Below are positions 27,141 to 37,122 of a DNA stretch of 64,000 bases, in pieces. How positions within the stretch are numbered: the stretch's first letter is position 1; each line of letters opens with the position of its first letter. The stretch is taken from NCBI RefSeq assembly GCF_003671495.1, contig NZ_RCHN01000019.1:1-64000 (forward strand), in the 5' to 3' direction. The notes under the pieces are model-generated. The model ran no database searches and had not been told where the DNA came from. It saw only the letters and a program-made list of their open reading frames with translations. This DNA is from Ketobacter sp. (lineage in GTDB: Bacteria; Pseudomonadota; Gammaproteobacteria; Pseudomonadales; Ketobacteraceae). A program made the position numbers and the translations under genes.

Positions 27141-29063
27141 ATGACTGTCGATGCCAATAAAGAGACCCTTGGCTTCCAGGCCGAAGTTAAACAGCTTTTG
27201 CATTTGATGATCCATTCTTTGTACAGCAACAAAGAGATCTTCTTGAGAGAACTGATTTCGAATGCGTCTGATGCGGCAGACAAGCTCCGTTTTCTCAGCC
27301 TCTCCCAGCCGGACATTATGGAAGGTGAGGGTGACCTTAAAATCCGCATCGAATTCGACAGCGAGAGCAAAACCATCAGTATTACCGATAACGGCATCGG
27401 TATGAACCGCGATGACGTGGTGAGCCACCTGGGCACCATCGCCAAATCCGGCACCAGCGAATTCCTCAAAAACCTGACGGGTGATCAGCGTAAGGATTCC
27501 CAGCTGATTGGCCAGTTCGGGGTGGGGTTCTACTCGGCGTTTGTGGTGGCCGACAAAGTGGAAGTCTTTACCCGCAAAGCCGGTGAACCTGCTGAGAACG
27601 GCGTGCACTGGACCTCAGAAGGCGAAGGAGAGTTCACCGTGGAGCCGGTGTCCCGGGATCAGCGCGGCACCACCATCGTTCTGCACCTGCGTGAAGGTGA
27701 AGAGGAGTTCGCCGACGCCTGGAAGCTGCGCAGCATCATCTCCAAATATTCAGACCACATTTCCCTGCCCATCGAAATGGTGAAGAACGAGATGGCGCCT
27801 GAGTCCGAGGAAGCGGAGGAGGAGGCCGAAACCAAGGCCGATAAAGCGCCTGAGTTTGAGGTGGTGAACAAAGCCACCGCACTGTGGACCCGTTCTCGTA
27901 ATGAAATCAGTGATGATGAATACAAGGAATTCTACAAGCACATCTCCCACGATTTTGAAGATCCCATCGCCTGGACCCATAACCGGGTGGAGGGTAAACA
28001 GGAATACACCTCTCTGCTGTATATTCCCAAGCGGGCACCGTTCGACCTGTATCAGCGTGAGGCCTCCCGCGGCTTGAAACTGTATGTGCAGCGGGTGTTC
28101 ATTATGGACGACGCCGAACAGTTCATGCCCATGTACCTGCGCTTCATGAAAGGGGTGCTGGATTCCAATGATCTGCCTTTGAACGTATCCCGGGAGATTC
28201 TGCAATCCAACAAAACCGTGGAAAGCATTCGTGGCGCCCTGACCAAGCGCTCCCTCGACATGATCCGCAAACTGGAGCCTGAGGACTACAAGGAGTTCTG
28301 GAAACAGTTCGGCCAGGTGTTGAAAGAGGGCCCGGCAGAAGATTACGCCAACAAAGAGAAAATCGCCGGCTTGTTCCGCTTTGCCAGTACCCATACCGGC
28401 ACCTCAGAACAGGTGGTTGCGCTGGACGACTACCTGGAACGAATGAAAGAAGGCCAGGACAAGATCTACTACATCGCCGCGGAAAACTACAACGCAGCCG
28501 CCAACAGCCCCCATCTGGAGATCTTCCGCAAGAAGGGCGTGGAGGTGTTGCTGATGTACGATCGCATCGATGAGTGGATGATGGGTTACCTGTTCGATTA
28601 CAAGGGCAAGAGCTTTATCAATATCGCCAAGGGTGACCTGGACCTGGGGGCCATCGAAACCGAAGAGGATAAAAAGCAGCAGGAGGAGGTGGAAAAATCC
28701 TCCGAGGAGCTGGTGAAACGATTGAAGGACGTGCTGGAGAGCAAGGTCTCCGAAGTGAAGGTGTCACACCGCCTCACCGACTCGCCGGCCTGTCTGGTAG
28801 TGGGTGCCTACGATATGGGCGCGCAGATGCGGCAGATAATGGAAGCTGCCGGCCAGAAAATGCCCGATAGCAAGCCCACCATGGAGATCAACCCGTCCCA
28901 CCCTCTGATGGAGCGCCTGAACGCTGAGGTGCAGGAGGATCGGTTCGAGGATCTGGCCCAGATCGTGTTTGACCAGGCCGCGCTGTCAGAAGGGCGGGCA
29001 CTGGATGACCCCTCAGCTTATGTTAAGAGAATCAACAAGTTGTTGATGGAAACCATCGGTTGA
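27141..29063 (+). CDS. htpG: Molecular chaperone HtpG (Hsp90)
   Basis: This 640-residue bacterial Hsp90 is an ATP-dependent cytosolic chaperone. The N-terminal GHKL ATPase domain has [23 protein letters not shown] and [15 protein letters not shown]. The middle domain includes [17 protein letters not shown] and [10 protein letters not shown]. The C-terminal dimerisation domain ends with [37 protein letters not shown] at 27141 is the usual start. GAGGAG lies somewhat far upstream (about 12 bp). A sigma-32-like promoter precedes it and a terminator follows. Confidence 0.97.
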   Translation: MTVDANKETLGFQAEVKQLLHLMIHSLYSNKEIFLRELISNASDAADKLRFLSLSQPDIMEGEGDLKIRIEFDSESKTISITDNGIGMNRDDVVSHLGTIAKSGTSEFLKNLTGDQRKDSQLIGQFGVGFYSAFVVADKVEVFTRKAGEPAENGVHWTSEGEGEFTVEPVSRDQRGTTIVLHLREGEEEFADAWKLRSIISKYSDHISLPIEMVKNEMAPESEEAEEEAETKADKAPEFEVVNKATALWTRSRNEISDDEYKEFYKHISHDFEDPIAWTHNRVEGKQEYTSLLYIPKRAPFDLYQREASRGLKLYVQRVFIMDDAEQFMPMYLRFMKGVLDSNDLPLNVSREILQSNKTVESIRGALTKRSLDMIRKLEPEDYKEFWKQFGQVLKEGPAEDYANKEKIAGLFRFASTHTGTSEQVVALDDYLERMKEGQDKIYYIAAENYNAAANSPHLEIFRKKGVEVLLMYDRIDEWMMGYLFDYKGKSFINIAKGDLDLGAIETEEDKKQQEEVEKSSEELVKRLKDVLESKVSEVKVSHRLTDSPACLVVGAYDMGAQMRQIMEAAGQKMPDSKPTMEINPSHPLMERLNAEVQEDRFEDLAQIVFDQAALSEGRALDDPSAYVKRINKLLMETIG

Positions 29064-29073
29064 ATATGACTCA

Positions 29074-29107
29074 GGCACCGGTGAAACATCCGGTGCCTTT
29101 TATTTCA
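29074..29107 (+). terminator. Intrinsic terminator after htpG
   Basis: AGGCACCGG (29074-29082) and CCGGTGCCT (29091-29099) form a perfect 9-bp stem with an 8-nt loop, followed by a T-rich tract. Confidence 0.9.
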
Positions 29108-29176
29108 TTTCAGCATTCCATCTGCCCGTAGGCCTGTTATGATAGGGAGAATGCACTGGTAACAAGGGGAGGCAAC

Positions 29177-29500
29177 GTGGTCGATTATTCAATCACTTAC
29201 CCGTTCACCCGGGAGTCAGCAGAAGAGCTCAGAGAGCCCCTGCTGTCGGTTGTCCTGGATCTGATCAAAGCGGTTCAGGAGACGGAAGACGGCTACATTC
29301 TGGTATTCGGTCGAGTTCCCCAGACCGTGCAGCCCGCAGCGCAACTGATGCAGGTCGAGCGTGTAATGAATCCCTTCATGCGGATGTCCCTCACCGTGGA
29401 GTCCAATGAAGGTCCTATCAAGATGGAAATGTCGGGCCCGAAAGGCACCAAGGAATTCCTGTATTCCGAATATGGCCTGAAACGTTGGGTTCTCTCTTAG
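29177..29500 (+). CDS. Conserved hypothetical protein
   Basis: This 107-residue cytosolic protein starts at GTG 29177, with AGGGGAGG just upstream. It has no membrane segment or known motif that I can identify. It contains mixed alpha/beta patterns (EELREPLLSVVLDLIKAV, then PIKMEMSGPKGTKEF). It lies 12 bp ahead of gpsA in the same direction and is probably cotranscribed with it. The function is unknown. Confidence 0.8.
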   Translation: MVDYSITYPFTRESAEELREPLLSVVLDLIKAVQETEDGYILVFGRVPQTVQPAAQLMQVERVMNPFMRMSLTVESNEGPIKMEMSGPKGTKEFLYSEYGLKRWVLS

Positions 29501-29512
29501 TTGGATAATTGA

Positions 29513-30565
29513 ATGACCACCGAAGTGAAGAAGGTTGCCGTGTTGGGTGGCGGGAGCTTTGGGACCTCCATTGCCAATATTCTTGCTGATAATGGGCACC
29601 AGGTTAGGCTCTGGATGCGCAATGAGAAGACCGTGCAGGATATTGCCAATATCCATGAAAACACCCGCTACCTGCCTGGTAAAAAACTCAACCCCTCCAT
29701 TCAGCCCACAACCTGCCTTGAGACCGCCGTCGGCCGTTCCGATATCCTGTTTGTGGCCATCCCCAGCAAAGCGTTCAAACAGGTTGTGACCCAAGCTGCG
29801 CAATGGCTGGACCCTGGCAAGATCCTGGTGAGTACCACCAAGGGGATTGAAATGGACGGCTTCAAGTTCATGAGCCAGATCCTGGAGGATTGCACGCCCT
29901 GTTCCAAAATCGGCGTACTGAGCGGGCCCAACCTGGCCAAGGAAATCGCCGAACGTACGCTCACCGGTACGGTCATCGCCAGCGAATACGGTGAGGTGCG
30001 ACAGACGGTGCAGGATGTCCTGTCCTGCAGCTATTTTAGGGTTTACGCCAACAGTGACCGGTTTGGCGTGGAACTCAGTGGTGCTCTCAAAAACATTTAC
30101 GCGATCGCCTCGGGAATGGCGGCAGCCATGGGCATGGGCGAGAACACCAAGAGCATGTTGATCACCCGCAGCCTGGCGGAAATGAGTCGGTTTGCTGCGC
30201 GCCTGGGTGGGAATCCTATGACCTTTCTTGGCCTGGCCGGTGTGGGCGATCTTTACGTCACCTGTACCTCGCCACTGAGCCGCAATTATCAGGTGGGGTT
30301 CGCATTGGCCCAGGGGCGCCCCCTGGACGACATTCTGGATACCCTCGGCGGCACGGCAGAGGGGGTGAACACCATCCGCCTGGTGAAAGGCAAATCCGAT
30401 GAACTGGAGGTGTATATGCCGTTGGTGCATGGCCTATACGAGATCTTGTTTGAGGGCAAAAGCTTGAAGGATGTCATCAAGAAGCTGATGCTGGGAGAAC
30501 AGAACACCGATGTGGAGTTTGTGTTACCCGGCCCCGATAAGCTGGCCAATTTAAAACGGGGGTAG
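29513..30565 (+). CDS. gpsA: Glycerol-3-phosphate dehydrogenase [NAD(P)+]
   Basis: This enzyme reduces dihydroxyacetone phosphate to sn-glycerol-3-phosphate, the backbone for phospholipid synthesis. It has 350 residues. The Rossmann motif [18 protein letters not shown] is near residue 11. [19 protein letters not shown] and the catalytic-lysine region [20 protein letters not shown] follow, and the C-terminal domain contains [20 protein letters not shown]. It sits between a small hypothetical gene and a DUF4389 gene, each within about 12 bp. Confidence 0.97.
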   Translation: MTTEVKKVAVLGGGSFGTSIANILADNGHQVRLWMRNEKTVQDIANIHENTRYLPGKKLNPSIQPTTCLETAVGRSDILFVAIPSKAFKQVVTQAAQWLDPGKILVSTTKGIEMDGFKFMSQILEDCTPCSKIGVLSGPNLAKEIAERTLTGTVIASEYGEVRQTVQDVLSCSYFRVYANSDRFGVELSGALKNIYAIASGMAAAMGMGENTKSMLITRSLAEMSRFAARLGGNPMTFLGLAGVGDLYVTCTSPLSRNYQVGFALAQGRPLDDILDTLGGTAEGVNTIRLVKGKSDELEVYMPLVHGLYEILFEGKSLKDVIKKLMLGEQNTDVEFVLPGPDKLANLKRG

Positions 30566-30568
30566 TTT

Positions 30569-30847
30569 ATGACTGAAGAGCAAGAAAAGGATCCATTATT
30601 CCTGACTGCGCTGTACATGATCTTGTTTTATCTGGTGTTTGTACTGGCCGGGTATGTGCTGATTGGCCTGGGTATCATTCAGGTGGTGGTCAGGCTGCTC
30701 TCCGGTCAGCCCCAGGATGAATTGAAGCGCTTCGGTGCCGGATTCGGCCGCTATATGTCACAAATCGTCGACTACATTTCCATGAAATCCGACGTTAAAC
30801 CCTATCCTTTCAGTGAGTGGCCAATCGTCACTGAGAAGAAAAAATGA
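30569..30847 (+). CDS. DUF4389 membrane protein
   Basis: This is a 92-residue protein with one long, probably hairpin, hydrophobic region (FLTALYMILFYLVFVLAGYV, then LIGLGIIQVVVRLL) and a conserved tail (FGRYMSQIVDYIS, then PYPFSEWP) typical of DUF4389 (LapA-adjacent or lipase-associated in some genomes). The function is unknown. It follows gpsA by 3 bp and ends just before the sixA start. Confidence 0.88.
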   Translation: MTEEQEKDPLFLTALYMILFYLVFVLAGYVLIGLGIIQVVVRLLSGQPQDELKRFGAGFGRYMSQIVDYISMKSDVKPYPFSEWPIVTEKKK

Positions 30848-30857
30848 GTACCCCAAT

Positions 30858-31340
30858 TTGAGCACCCTTTACATCATGCGTCACGGCGACGCTATCTCGA
30901 GGGCCGCCACAGACGCCGAGCGGCCGCTGTCTGATCTGGGCCAGGGGGATGCGGCCAGCATGGTTCCCTGTTTGCTGCAGCGTCCGCCACAGACGATTTG
31001 GGTCAGCCCCTATCTGAGGGCACAGCAGACCGCAGCAATCGTGGTGACCGGCTTGGTGCAGGCCGGCTTCAAGCCCAAAGTAGAGACGGTTTCGGGCATT
31101 ACACCGGAAGACAATCCGTACAAGCTGGTGGATCTTCTGGCTGACGTGACGGATGGACCCTTGATGCTGGTGAGTCACAATCCGTTTGTGAGCACCTTGT
31201 TGAGCCTGTTGACCGAGGGGCATAGCCAGGCCCGCATTGGCATGGTGACCGCATCCATTGCCTGCCTGGACGGAGAGGTGAACGGGATGGGAACCATGGC
31301 ACTGCAATGGTACAAAACCCCTTCAGATCAGGCCACTTGA
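30858..31340 (+). CDS. sixA: Phosphohistidine phosphatase SixA
   Basis: The TTG at 30858 gives 160 residues beginning STLYIMRHGDA, with the histidine-phosphatase RHG motif at the very N-terminus, as expected for SixA. An earlier in-frame GTG at 30813 would add a non-conserved extension that overlaps the DUF4389 gene. Other family features are SPYLRAQQTA and the second catalytic histidine in LVSHNPFVSTLL. SixA removes phosphate from histidine phosphotransfer domains such as that of ArcB or of nitrogen PTS proteins. Confidence 0.88.
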   Translation: MSTLYIMRHGDAISRAATDAERPLSDLGQGDAASMVPCLLQRPPQTIWVSPYLRAQQTAAIVVTGLVQAGFKPKVETVSGITPEDNPYKLVDLLADVTDGPLMLVSHNPFVSTLLSLLTEGHSQARIGMVTASIACLDGEVNGMGTMALQWYKTPSDQAT

Positions 31341-31447
31341 GCCCGGTTGTATTTTATTGGGCGATCAGTCATAGTGCCGAATCGAACATGAAAAACAACA
31401 TAGCAACACGATAACAATAAGAGCAACCATATAAGAGTACCCATATT

Positions 31448-33157
31448 ATGAGTGCCACCGCAAAAGTACAGCCCAATCGCGAGGTGAAAATCAATACCGG
31501 CATTCCACTTCCCCTGGAACGTTTCTATCACTGGGAGCGGCACAGCCCCAGTAAAATCTGTTTCACCCAGCCCATGGGCAACGGAACAATTCAGGATATC
31601 ACCTGGCAGGAAGCTGGCAAACAGGTTCGGTCCATGGCGGCCTATCTGCAAAAAATTGGTGTGAAGCCCGGTGACAATGTCGCTCTGATTTCAAAAAACT
31701 GTGCGCACTGGATCATGGCGGACCTGGCGATCTGGATGGCAGGTGGCGTTTCTGTACCCTTGTATCCAACCCTGACGGCCGATAGTGTCCGCCAGATCAT
31801 GGACCACAGTGAATCCAGGTTCCTGTTCGTTGGTAAATTGGATGATTGGCCTGCCATGGCTGCGGGTGTCCCGGAGGGCGTCACTTGCATCAGTTTCCCG
31901 CTCAGTCCGGACACTGAATTCCCGTCCTGGGATGAGATCGTCGAAGCCACTGCTCCCATGAAGGAGAGCCCATCGCGATCCCATGCTGAATTAGCCACTA
32001 TTATTTACACATCCGGAACCACCGGCATGCCCAAAGGTGTGATGCACACGTTCAACAGCATCGCCTCGGGAGCCAGTCAGGCTGCCAACATCTATGAAGC
32101 ATCCACCGACGATCGTGTGCTTTCCTATCTTCCGCTGTCCCATGTGGCAGAGCGCATGGTGGTGGAGATGATGCAGCTTTATCAGGGCATGCATGTGTTT
32201 TTTGCCGAATCCCTGGATACGTTTGCCTCCGATCTGCAGCGGGCCCGGCCCACCATCTTTTTTGCGGTTCCCCGCATCTGGGCGAAATTCCAAGCCGGTA
32301 TTTTTGCCAGGATGGACGAGCGCAAGCTGAACCTGATCTTCCGCATTCCGTTTTTGTCCAAAGCCATCAAGAAAAAGCTGCGAGAAGCCATTGGTCTGAA
32401 CGATGCGCGCTTGTGTTTCAGCGGTGCAGCACCGATCTCCGGGTCGTTGCTGGATTGGTATAAGCGGCTGGGCATCGAGATCCTGGAAGTGTACGGCATG
32501 ACGGAGAATATGGGGTATTCCCACAGCTCCCGTGAAGGCCAGGGGCGAGTGGGTTATGTCGGCCAGCCCAATCCTACCGTGGAAGTCAAAATTGGTGATG
32601 GGGGCGAGGTGCTGGTGCGTTCGCCTACCACCATGGTTGGCTATTACAAGGAAGCGGAAAAAACTCGGGAGGCGCTGACAGACGATGGTTTCCTGCGCAC
32701 TGGCGATGTGGGTGTGATAGACGCGGATGGCAGCCTGAAAATAACCGGCCGCATAAAAGAGATTTTCAAAACCAGCAAAGGTAAGTACGTTGCACCCTTT
32801 CCCATTGAATCCAAGTTGCTGGCCAGTGCCCACGTTGAGCAATGCTGCGTGGTGGGCAATGCGATGCCTCAACCCATTGCGTTGGTGGCGCTGGCCGAGG
32901 CCGACCTGGCAGCCCTGCGTGATGGAGAAGGCAGGGACTCCATCCATCAGGCTCTGACGCAGTTGTATGACCAGGTGAATGCGTCCCTGGACCCCCACGA
33001 AAAGCTCAAGACCATTGTGGTTACCAATGGTGAATGGTCAATTGAAAATGGCATCATGACCCCGACGTTGAAAATCAAACGCAACGTGCTGGAATCCCGT
33101 TATGAGGACCGGATCGAAAACTGGTACGACACCAAAGAAAAAGTCCAATGGGAATAA
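31448..33157 (+). CDS. AMP-dependent acyl-CoA synthetase
   Basis: This is a 569-residue adenylate-forming ligase. The P-loop-like AMP motif is in IIYTSGTTGMPKGVMHT (about 180-196). The substrate/adenine region has EVYGMTENMGYSHSS, and the A8 hinge is TGRIKEIFKTSKGKYVAP. The sequence resembles long-chain acyl-CoA synthetases of the ACSL/bubblegum type rather than E. coli FadD. The likely job is activation of a fatty or related carboxylic acid to its CoA ester. The ATG at 31448 has a modest ribosome-binding site. It stands alone, followed by an alpha/beta hydrolase. Confidence 0.93.
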   Translation: MSATAKVQPNREVKINTGIPLPLERFYHWERHSPSKICFTQPMGNGTIQDITWQEAGKQVRSMAAYLQKIGVKPGDNVALISKNCAHWIMADLAIWMAGGVSVPLYPTLTADSVRQIMDHSESRFLFVGKLDDWPAMAAGVPEGVTCISFPLSPDTEFPSWDEIVEATAPMKESPSRSHAELATIIYTSGTTGMPKGVMHTFNSIASGASQAANIYEASTDDRVLSYLPLSHVAERMVVEMMQLYQGMHVFFAESLDTFASDLQRARPTIFFAVPRIWAKFQAGIFARMDERKLNLIFRIPFLSKAIKKKLREAIGLNDARLCFSGAAPISGSLLDWYKRLGIEILEVYGMTENMGYSHSSREGQGRVGYVGQPNPTVEVKIGDGGEVLVRSPTTMVGYYKEAEKTREALTDDGFLRTGDVGVIDADGSLKITGRIKEIFKTSKGKYVAPFPIESKLLASAHVEQCCVVGNAMPQPIALVALAEADLAALRDGEGRDSIHQALTQLYDQVNASLDPHEKLKTIVVTNGEWSIENGIMTPTLKIKRNVLESRYEDRIENWYDTKEKVQWE

Positions 33158-33213
33158 TGAGCCTGCAGTGAACCGCTGTAACGAATTTTGAATGGTAGTG
33201 ATTAGTACGCTTT

Positions 33214-34002
33214 ATGCTCATTAATTTTTCACACGCCAATGGCATTCCGGCAGCCAGCTATCAACCACTGTTTGAGTCGCTGGCACCCCATCAGGTGATT
33301 TTCAATCCCCAGTATGGTCACAATCCGTTGTTTCCTTTCACTGACGGCTGGACCCATCTGGCGGATGAGCTGCTGCACTTTCTGGATCAGCATGCGCATG
33401 AACCGGTGGTGGCTGTTGGGCACTCCATGGGGGCGGTATTGAGTTTTATCGCAGCCTGCAAGTCGCCGCAGCATTTCAAAGGGGTGTTGATGCTGGACCC
33501 ACCCCTGCTCTGGGGCAAAATGGCTTGGGGGTTCCGCTTTGCCAAGCTGATCGGGCGGGGGGATGACATTACCCCGGCGGGCAAGTCCAAATTCCGCAAA
33601 CGGGAGTGGCCGGATCGACAAACGGCCATCGACTACTTTGCGTCAAAAAGCCTGTTCAAGTTTGAGCCCTCTTGTTTTGATGCCTTCTGTCAGGCTGCGC
33701 TTTCACCCAAGGGGCAGCAATCTGGTAAAAGCGAAGCAGTGGAGCTCACGTTCAGCGTGGATGTGGAAGTGGGGATCTTCCGCAACACGCCCACCAATCT
33801 CAAAAACTATTCCCGACCGCAACACCTGCCAATGAAAGTCATCTATGGGGAGCAAAGTGATGCTTCCCGTGCCGATTGCATTGAACCTTTTTGCAGGCAT
33901 TTTGGGATTGAGCGCCAGCTGATATCCGGTCGGCATATGTATCCCCTGCAGCAGCCAGCGCAAACCGTTGAGCTGATTCAGGAATTTATTAGCCGGCTAT
34001 AA
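33214..34002 (+). CDS. Alpha/beta hydrolase
   Basis: This is a 262-residue alpha/beta-hydrolase fold protein. The oxyanion region is FSHANGIPAASYQPL near the N-terminus. The nucleophile elbow is VGHSMGAVLSF (about 67-77). A late His in SGRHMYPLQQPAQTV probably completes the triad. No signal peptide is present, so it acts in the cytosol. It follows the acyl-CoA ligase by 56 bp, which suggests a role in lipid or ester metabolism. The specific substrate is unknown. Confidence 0.9.
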   Translation: MLINFSHANGIPAASYQPLFESLAPHQVIFNPQYGHNPLFPFTDGWTHLADELLHFLDQHAHEPVVAVGHSMGAVLSFIAACKSPQHFKGVLMLDPPLLWGKMAWGFRFAKLIGRGDDITPAGKSKFRKREWPDRQTAIDYFASKSLFKFEPSCFDAFCQAALSPKGQQSGKSEAVELTFSVDVEVGIFRNTPTNLKNYSRPQHLPMKVIYGEQSDASRADCIEPFCRHFGIERQLISGRHMYPLQQPAQTVELIQEFISRL

Positions 34003-34036
34003 CCTGGCGCAGAAGGGAGTTTTAGCGGACAAGATC

Positions 34037-35071
34037 TTACCGGAAGAGGTCTTGCCGAATGTGCTCTTGGATACGTGACAGAATGCCACGTTCCTTTTCC
34101 TCGTAGCTGATCTGTTCATTTTCCCATAGGGGCTGTAGCGCAGCCTGCTCAAAGAACTGGATACCAAATTCACCGTAACGGCGCTGGATGCTCTTCTTGA
34201 GGTAGAACAGCTCGGCCTGATGCCAGGGGCGGATGGAGTGTTGCGCCAGGGCATGGTCCGCCAGTTCCTGAATGCCTTTACCTTTGAGGGCGCTGGTTAA
34301 AAATATCTTGTCCTTGGCTGCCTGGCGGTAATCGTCTTCCGCATGCAGCTCCACCAGCTTTGCCTGTTTCAACGAACTGCGCAGCATGTGATAGCTGGTG
34401 CGGGCCAGTCTTTCTTCATCGCACTTGTTGACGATAAAGCTGTCCGGAATTTCCATAATGCCGCACTTCATAAACTGGATCTGGTCACCCGCCAGGGGTT
34501 GCATCACCAAAAAGGTGTGATCGGTCATGTATTGGATGTCGATCTCATTCTGGCCGATGCCTACAGTCTCGATAATGATGTAATCAAACAGATGACGCAG
34601 TACGCGGCAGGCCTGAAACGTGGATTCTGTAATGCCGCCCAGCTCCAGGTTCGAGGCCTGGGATCGGAAAAACAAGCGCGGCTCTTTTTTACCGTAATGC
34701 ATGCGCGTGCGGTCGCCAAGAATGGAGCCACCGGATATCTGGCTGGAGGGGTCGATGGCCAGTACGGCAACCGTAATGTTGGGGTTTTTAGCCAGTAACT
34801 GGCGGCAGAGTTCTGCAATGAGGGAGGACTTGCCGGCCCCTGGCGTGCCGGTAAAACCCAGGATGCAGGCCTTGCGGGGGAACTGGTCCGGATGGTTTAG
34901 GATGTGGTGGTGAATAGCCTGTCGTATGTGGGCGCTGCCGGGCAGTTTGCTTTCGAACAGGGTGATCAATTTGGCCAGCGGCCACTTTTTTAGGGCCCGT
35001 GCCTGGTTGAGCTTCTCAATCCAGGCCGGGTCCAGATCCGGTTGCATAGGGGCAGAGGGCGTGTGAGACAA
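34037..35071 (-). CDS. meaB: Methylmalonyl-CoA mutase-associated GTPase MeaB
   Basis: This 344-residue G3E-family P-loop GTPase loads and protects the B12 cofactor of acyl-CoA mutases. The Walker A motif is GTPGAGKSS (75-83). Further G motifs are AIDPSSQISGG, ETVGIGQNEID and NKCD. It lies 2 bp after the ethylmalonyl-CoA mutase gene at the end of the ethylmalonyl-CoA pathway operon, so that mutase is its likely client. Confidence 0.96.
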   Translation of the reverse strand: MSHTPSAPMQPDLDPAWIEKLNQARALKKWPLAKLITLFESKLPGSAHIRQAIHHHILNHPDQFPRKACILGFTGTPGAGKSSLIAELCRQLLAKNPNITVAVLAIDPSSQISGGSILGDRTRMHYGKKEPRLFFRSQASNLELGGITESTFQACRVLRHLFDYIIIETVGIGQNEIDIQYMTDHTFLVMQPLAGDQIQFMKCGIMEIPDSFIVNKCDEERLARTSYHMLRSSLKQAKLVELHAEDDYRQAAKDKIFLTSALKGKGIQELADHALAQHSIRPWHQAELFYLKKSIQRRYGEFGIQFFEQAALQPLWENEQISYEEKERGILSRIQEHIRQDLFR

Positions 35072-35073
35072 CC

Positions 35074-37098
35074 TTATGCTGCGTCCTTCTTGGTATCCAG
35101 GATGATGTCCATAATGGTGTTCATGATGTCCATCAGATCGTAGTCTTTTGGTGTGAATACCTGCTGTATGCCTTTTTCCCGCAGGGCTGGTATGTCGGTC
35201 TGGGGAATGATGCCCCCAAGTACCACGGGAATGGCTTCACGGGCGCCTTCTTTTTCCAATTCAGACATCAACTGATCGATGATCTCATTGTGTGAGCCGG
35301 ACAACAGGGAGATACCAATCACATCCACATCTTCCTCTATGGCCGATTGCACGATGTCCACCGCGCTCAAGCGAATGCCGAAATAAATCACATCGAAGCC
35401 GGCGTGTTTGGCGGCAACGGAGATCATCTCAGCACCGTTGGAGTGACCGTCCAGGCCGGGCTTGCCCACCACGATGCGTGGGCGATGGCCGAACTGCTCC
35501 ATGAATTGCTTCACTTTGGTCCGCACGGTTTGCAGCTTGTCGTTTTCCAGCGACAGTGTCTGCCCTTCGACGCCGGTGGGTGGCCGATACTCACCGAACA
35601 CGTCACGCAGGGTGGCGGCCCATTCGCCGGTGGAAACCCGGGCATGGGCACAGGCGATGGAGGCTTCCATTAGATTCTTACCGGCTTCGGCATCGGCTTT
35701 CAGTTGCTGCAGGCAGGCTTGTGCTTTGGCTTCATCCCGATTGGCTTTGGTGGCGGCCAGTGCGTTCAGGGTTTCCGCGGCGGATTCGGCGTCTACCTTG
35801 AACACACCACCATCCGCCGATGAAAGCAGGGGAGAGGCAATGCCATCGGCCCAGCGGTTTTTACCCACCACCACTTGTTCGCCAGTATTGATCTTGGCCA
35901 TACGCTCCGCCTGGGAGACCACCAGCTGGGATTTCATATAACCGGTCTTGATGGCTTCCACGCCGCCACCGGCGTCCAGGATTTTTTGGATTTCTTCTTT
36001 AGCCTTGGCTTTTAAATCATCCACCTTGGATTGCACCACTGGCGAGCCGTCAAACAGATCCGGATATTCCAGCAGATCGGTTTCATAGGCCAGGATTTGC
36101 TGCAAGCGCAGTGACCACTGCTGATCCCAGGGGCGGGGCAACGACAATGCCTCGTTCCAGGCTGGCAGCTGCAGGGCGCGACAGCGGGCATTGCGGGACA
36201 AAGTAACCCCCAGAGCTTCGATCAGAATGCGCCAGGCATTGTTCTCCGGCTGCTCTTCCGTCAGGCCCAGGGAGTTGACCTGCACGCCATATCGGAAACG
36301 ACGGTACTTGGCTTCTTTAACACCATAACGTTCCTGGCAGATTTCGTCCCACAGCTCGGTGAATGCGCGCATCTTGCACATTTCCTCGATGAAACGCATG
36401 CCGGCGTTCACAAAGAACGACACCCGGCCCACACAGCGCTCGAACTCTTCCTCATTAAAGCAGTTACGTTCTTTGATGGCGTCCAATACGGTGATGGCGG
36501 TGACCAGCGAATACGCCAACTCCTGCACCGGTGTCGCGCCGGCTTCCTGCAGGTGATAGGAGCACACGTTGGAGGGGTTCCACTTGGGAATATTGTTGAG
36601 GCAATACTCGTACATATCCACGATCAGTTTGATGGACTGATCTGGCGGAAAAACATAGGTGCCGCGGGCCAGGAACTCCTTGATCAGGTCGTTCTGGGTA
36701 GTGCCCTGCAACTTCGCTAACTCAATGCCCCGTTCTTCCGCCAGGGCGATATAGAGCGACAACAACCACATGGACGTGCCATTGATGGTCATGGACGTAT
36801 TGATCTCATCCATGGCCATTTGGTCGAACAGAATGGCGAAATCATCCAGCGTATTGATCGGTACCCCGACTTTGCCGATTTCAGGACGGGCAATGTCTTC
36901 ATCGGAGCTGTAGCCGCATTGGGTGGCCAGGTCGAAGGCGATGCTCAGGCCTGTCTGCCCTTTCGCCAGGTTGCTGCGGTACAGCTCGTTGGAGGCGCGC
37001 ACGTTGGTGTGGCCGGCGTAGGTACGAAAAATCCAGGGGCGATCCTTGCCGGGCTTGCCATCCTGATCGTAGATGATGTGCTCTTTCTTGTCGCTCAT
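35074..37098 (-). CDS. ecm: Ethylmalonyl-CoA mutase (MeaA/Ecm)
   Basis: This 674-residue adenosylcobalamin-dependent mutase converts (2R)-ethylmalonyl-CoA to (2S)-methylsuccinyl-CoA. The N-terminal barrel opens with PWIFRTYAGHTNVRASNELY and has GLSIAFDLATQCGYSSD. The C-terminal B12-binding domain carries D550, H552 and G555 of the DxHxxG motif (KPGLDGHSNGAEM) and SGSHNEII. The length fits MeaA/Ecm rather than methylmalonyl-CoA mutase, and the flanking mesaconyl-CoA hydratase and methylsuccinyl-CoA dehydrogenase genes settle the choice. Some MeaA homologues have been reported to act on other branched acyl-CoAs. Confidence 0.93.
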   Translation of the reverse strand: MSDKKEHIIYDQDGKPGKDRPWIFRTYAGHTNVRASNELYRSNLAKGQTGLSIAFDLATQCGYSSDEDIARPEIGKVGVPINTLDDFAILFDQMAMDEINTSMTINGTSMWLLSLYIALAEERGIELAKLQGTTQNDLIKEFLARGTYVFPPDQSIKLIVDMYEYCLNNIPKWNPSNVCSYHLQEAGATPVQELAYSLVTAITVLDAIKERNCFNEEEFERCVGRVSFFVNAGMRFIEEMCKMRAFTELWDEICQERYGVKEAKYRRFRYGVQVNSLGLTEEQPENNAWRILIEALGVTLSRNARCRALQLPAWNEALSLPRPWDQQWSLRLQQILAYETDLLEYPDLFDGSPVVQSKVDDLKAKAKEEIQKILDAGGGVEAIKTGYMKSQLVVSQAERMAKINTGEQVVVGKNRWADGIASPLLSSADGGVFKVDAESAAETLNALAATKANRDEAKAQACLQQLKADAEAGKNLMEASIACAHARVSTGEWAATLRDVFGEYRPPTGVEGQTLSLENDKLQTVRTKVKQFMEQFGHRPRIVVGKPGLDGHSNGAEMISVAAKHAGFDVIYFGIRLSAVDIVQSAIEEDVDVIGISLLSGSHNEIIDQLMSELEKEGAREAIPVVLGGIIPQTDIPALREKGIQQVFTPKDYDLMDIMNTIMDIILDTKKDAA

Positions 37099-37122
37099 AA
37101 TCGTCTTCCGGAAACAGTGGGC

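Noticed and set aside
29216..30430. 404-codon open frame on the minus strand
   Set aside because: It is antisense to gpsA, which has every family motif. The translation is His/Gly-rich with no domain.
31991..32998. 335-codon minus-strand frame
   Set aside because: It is antisense to the acyl-CoA synthetase gene and lacks any domain.
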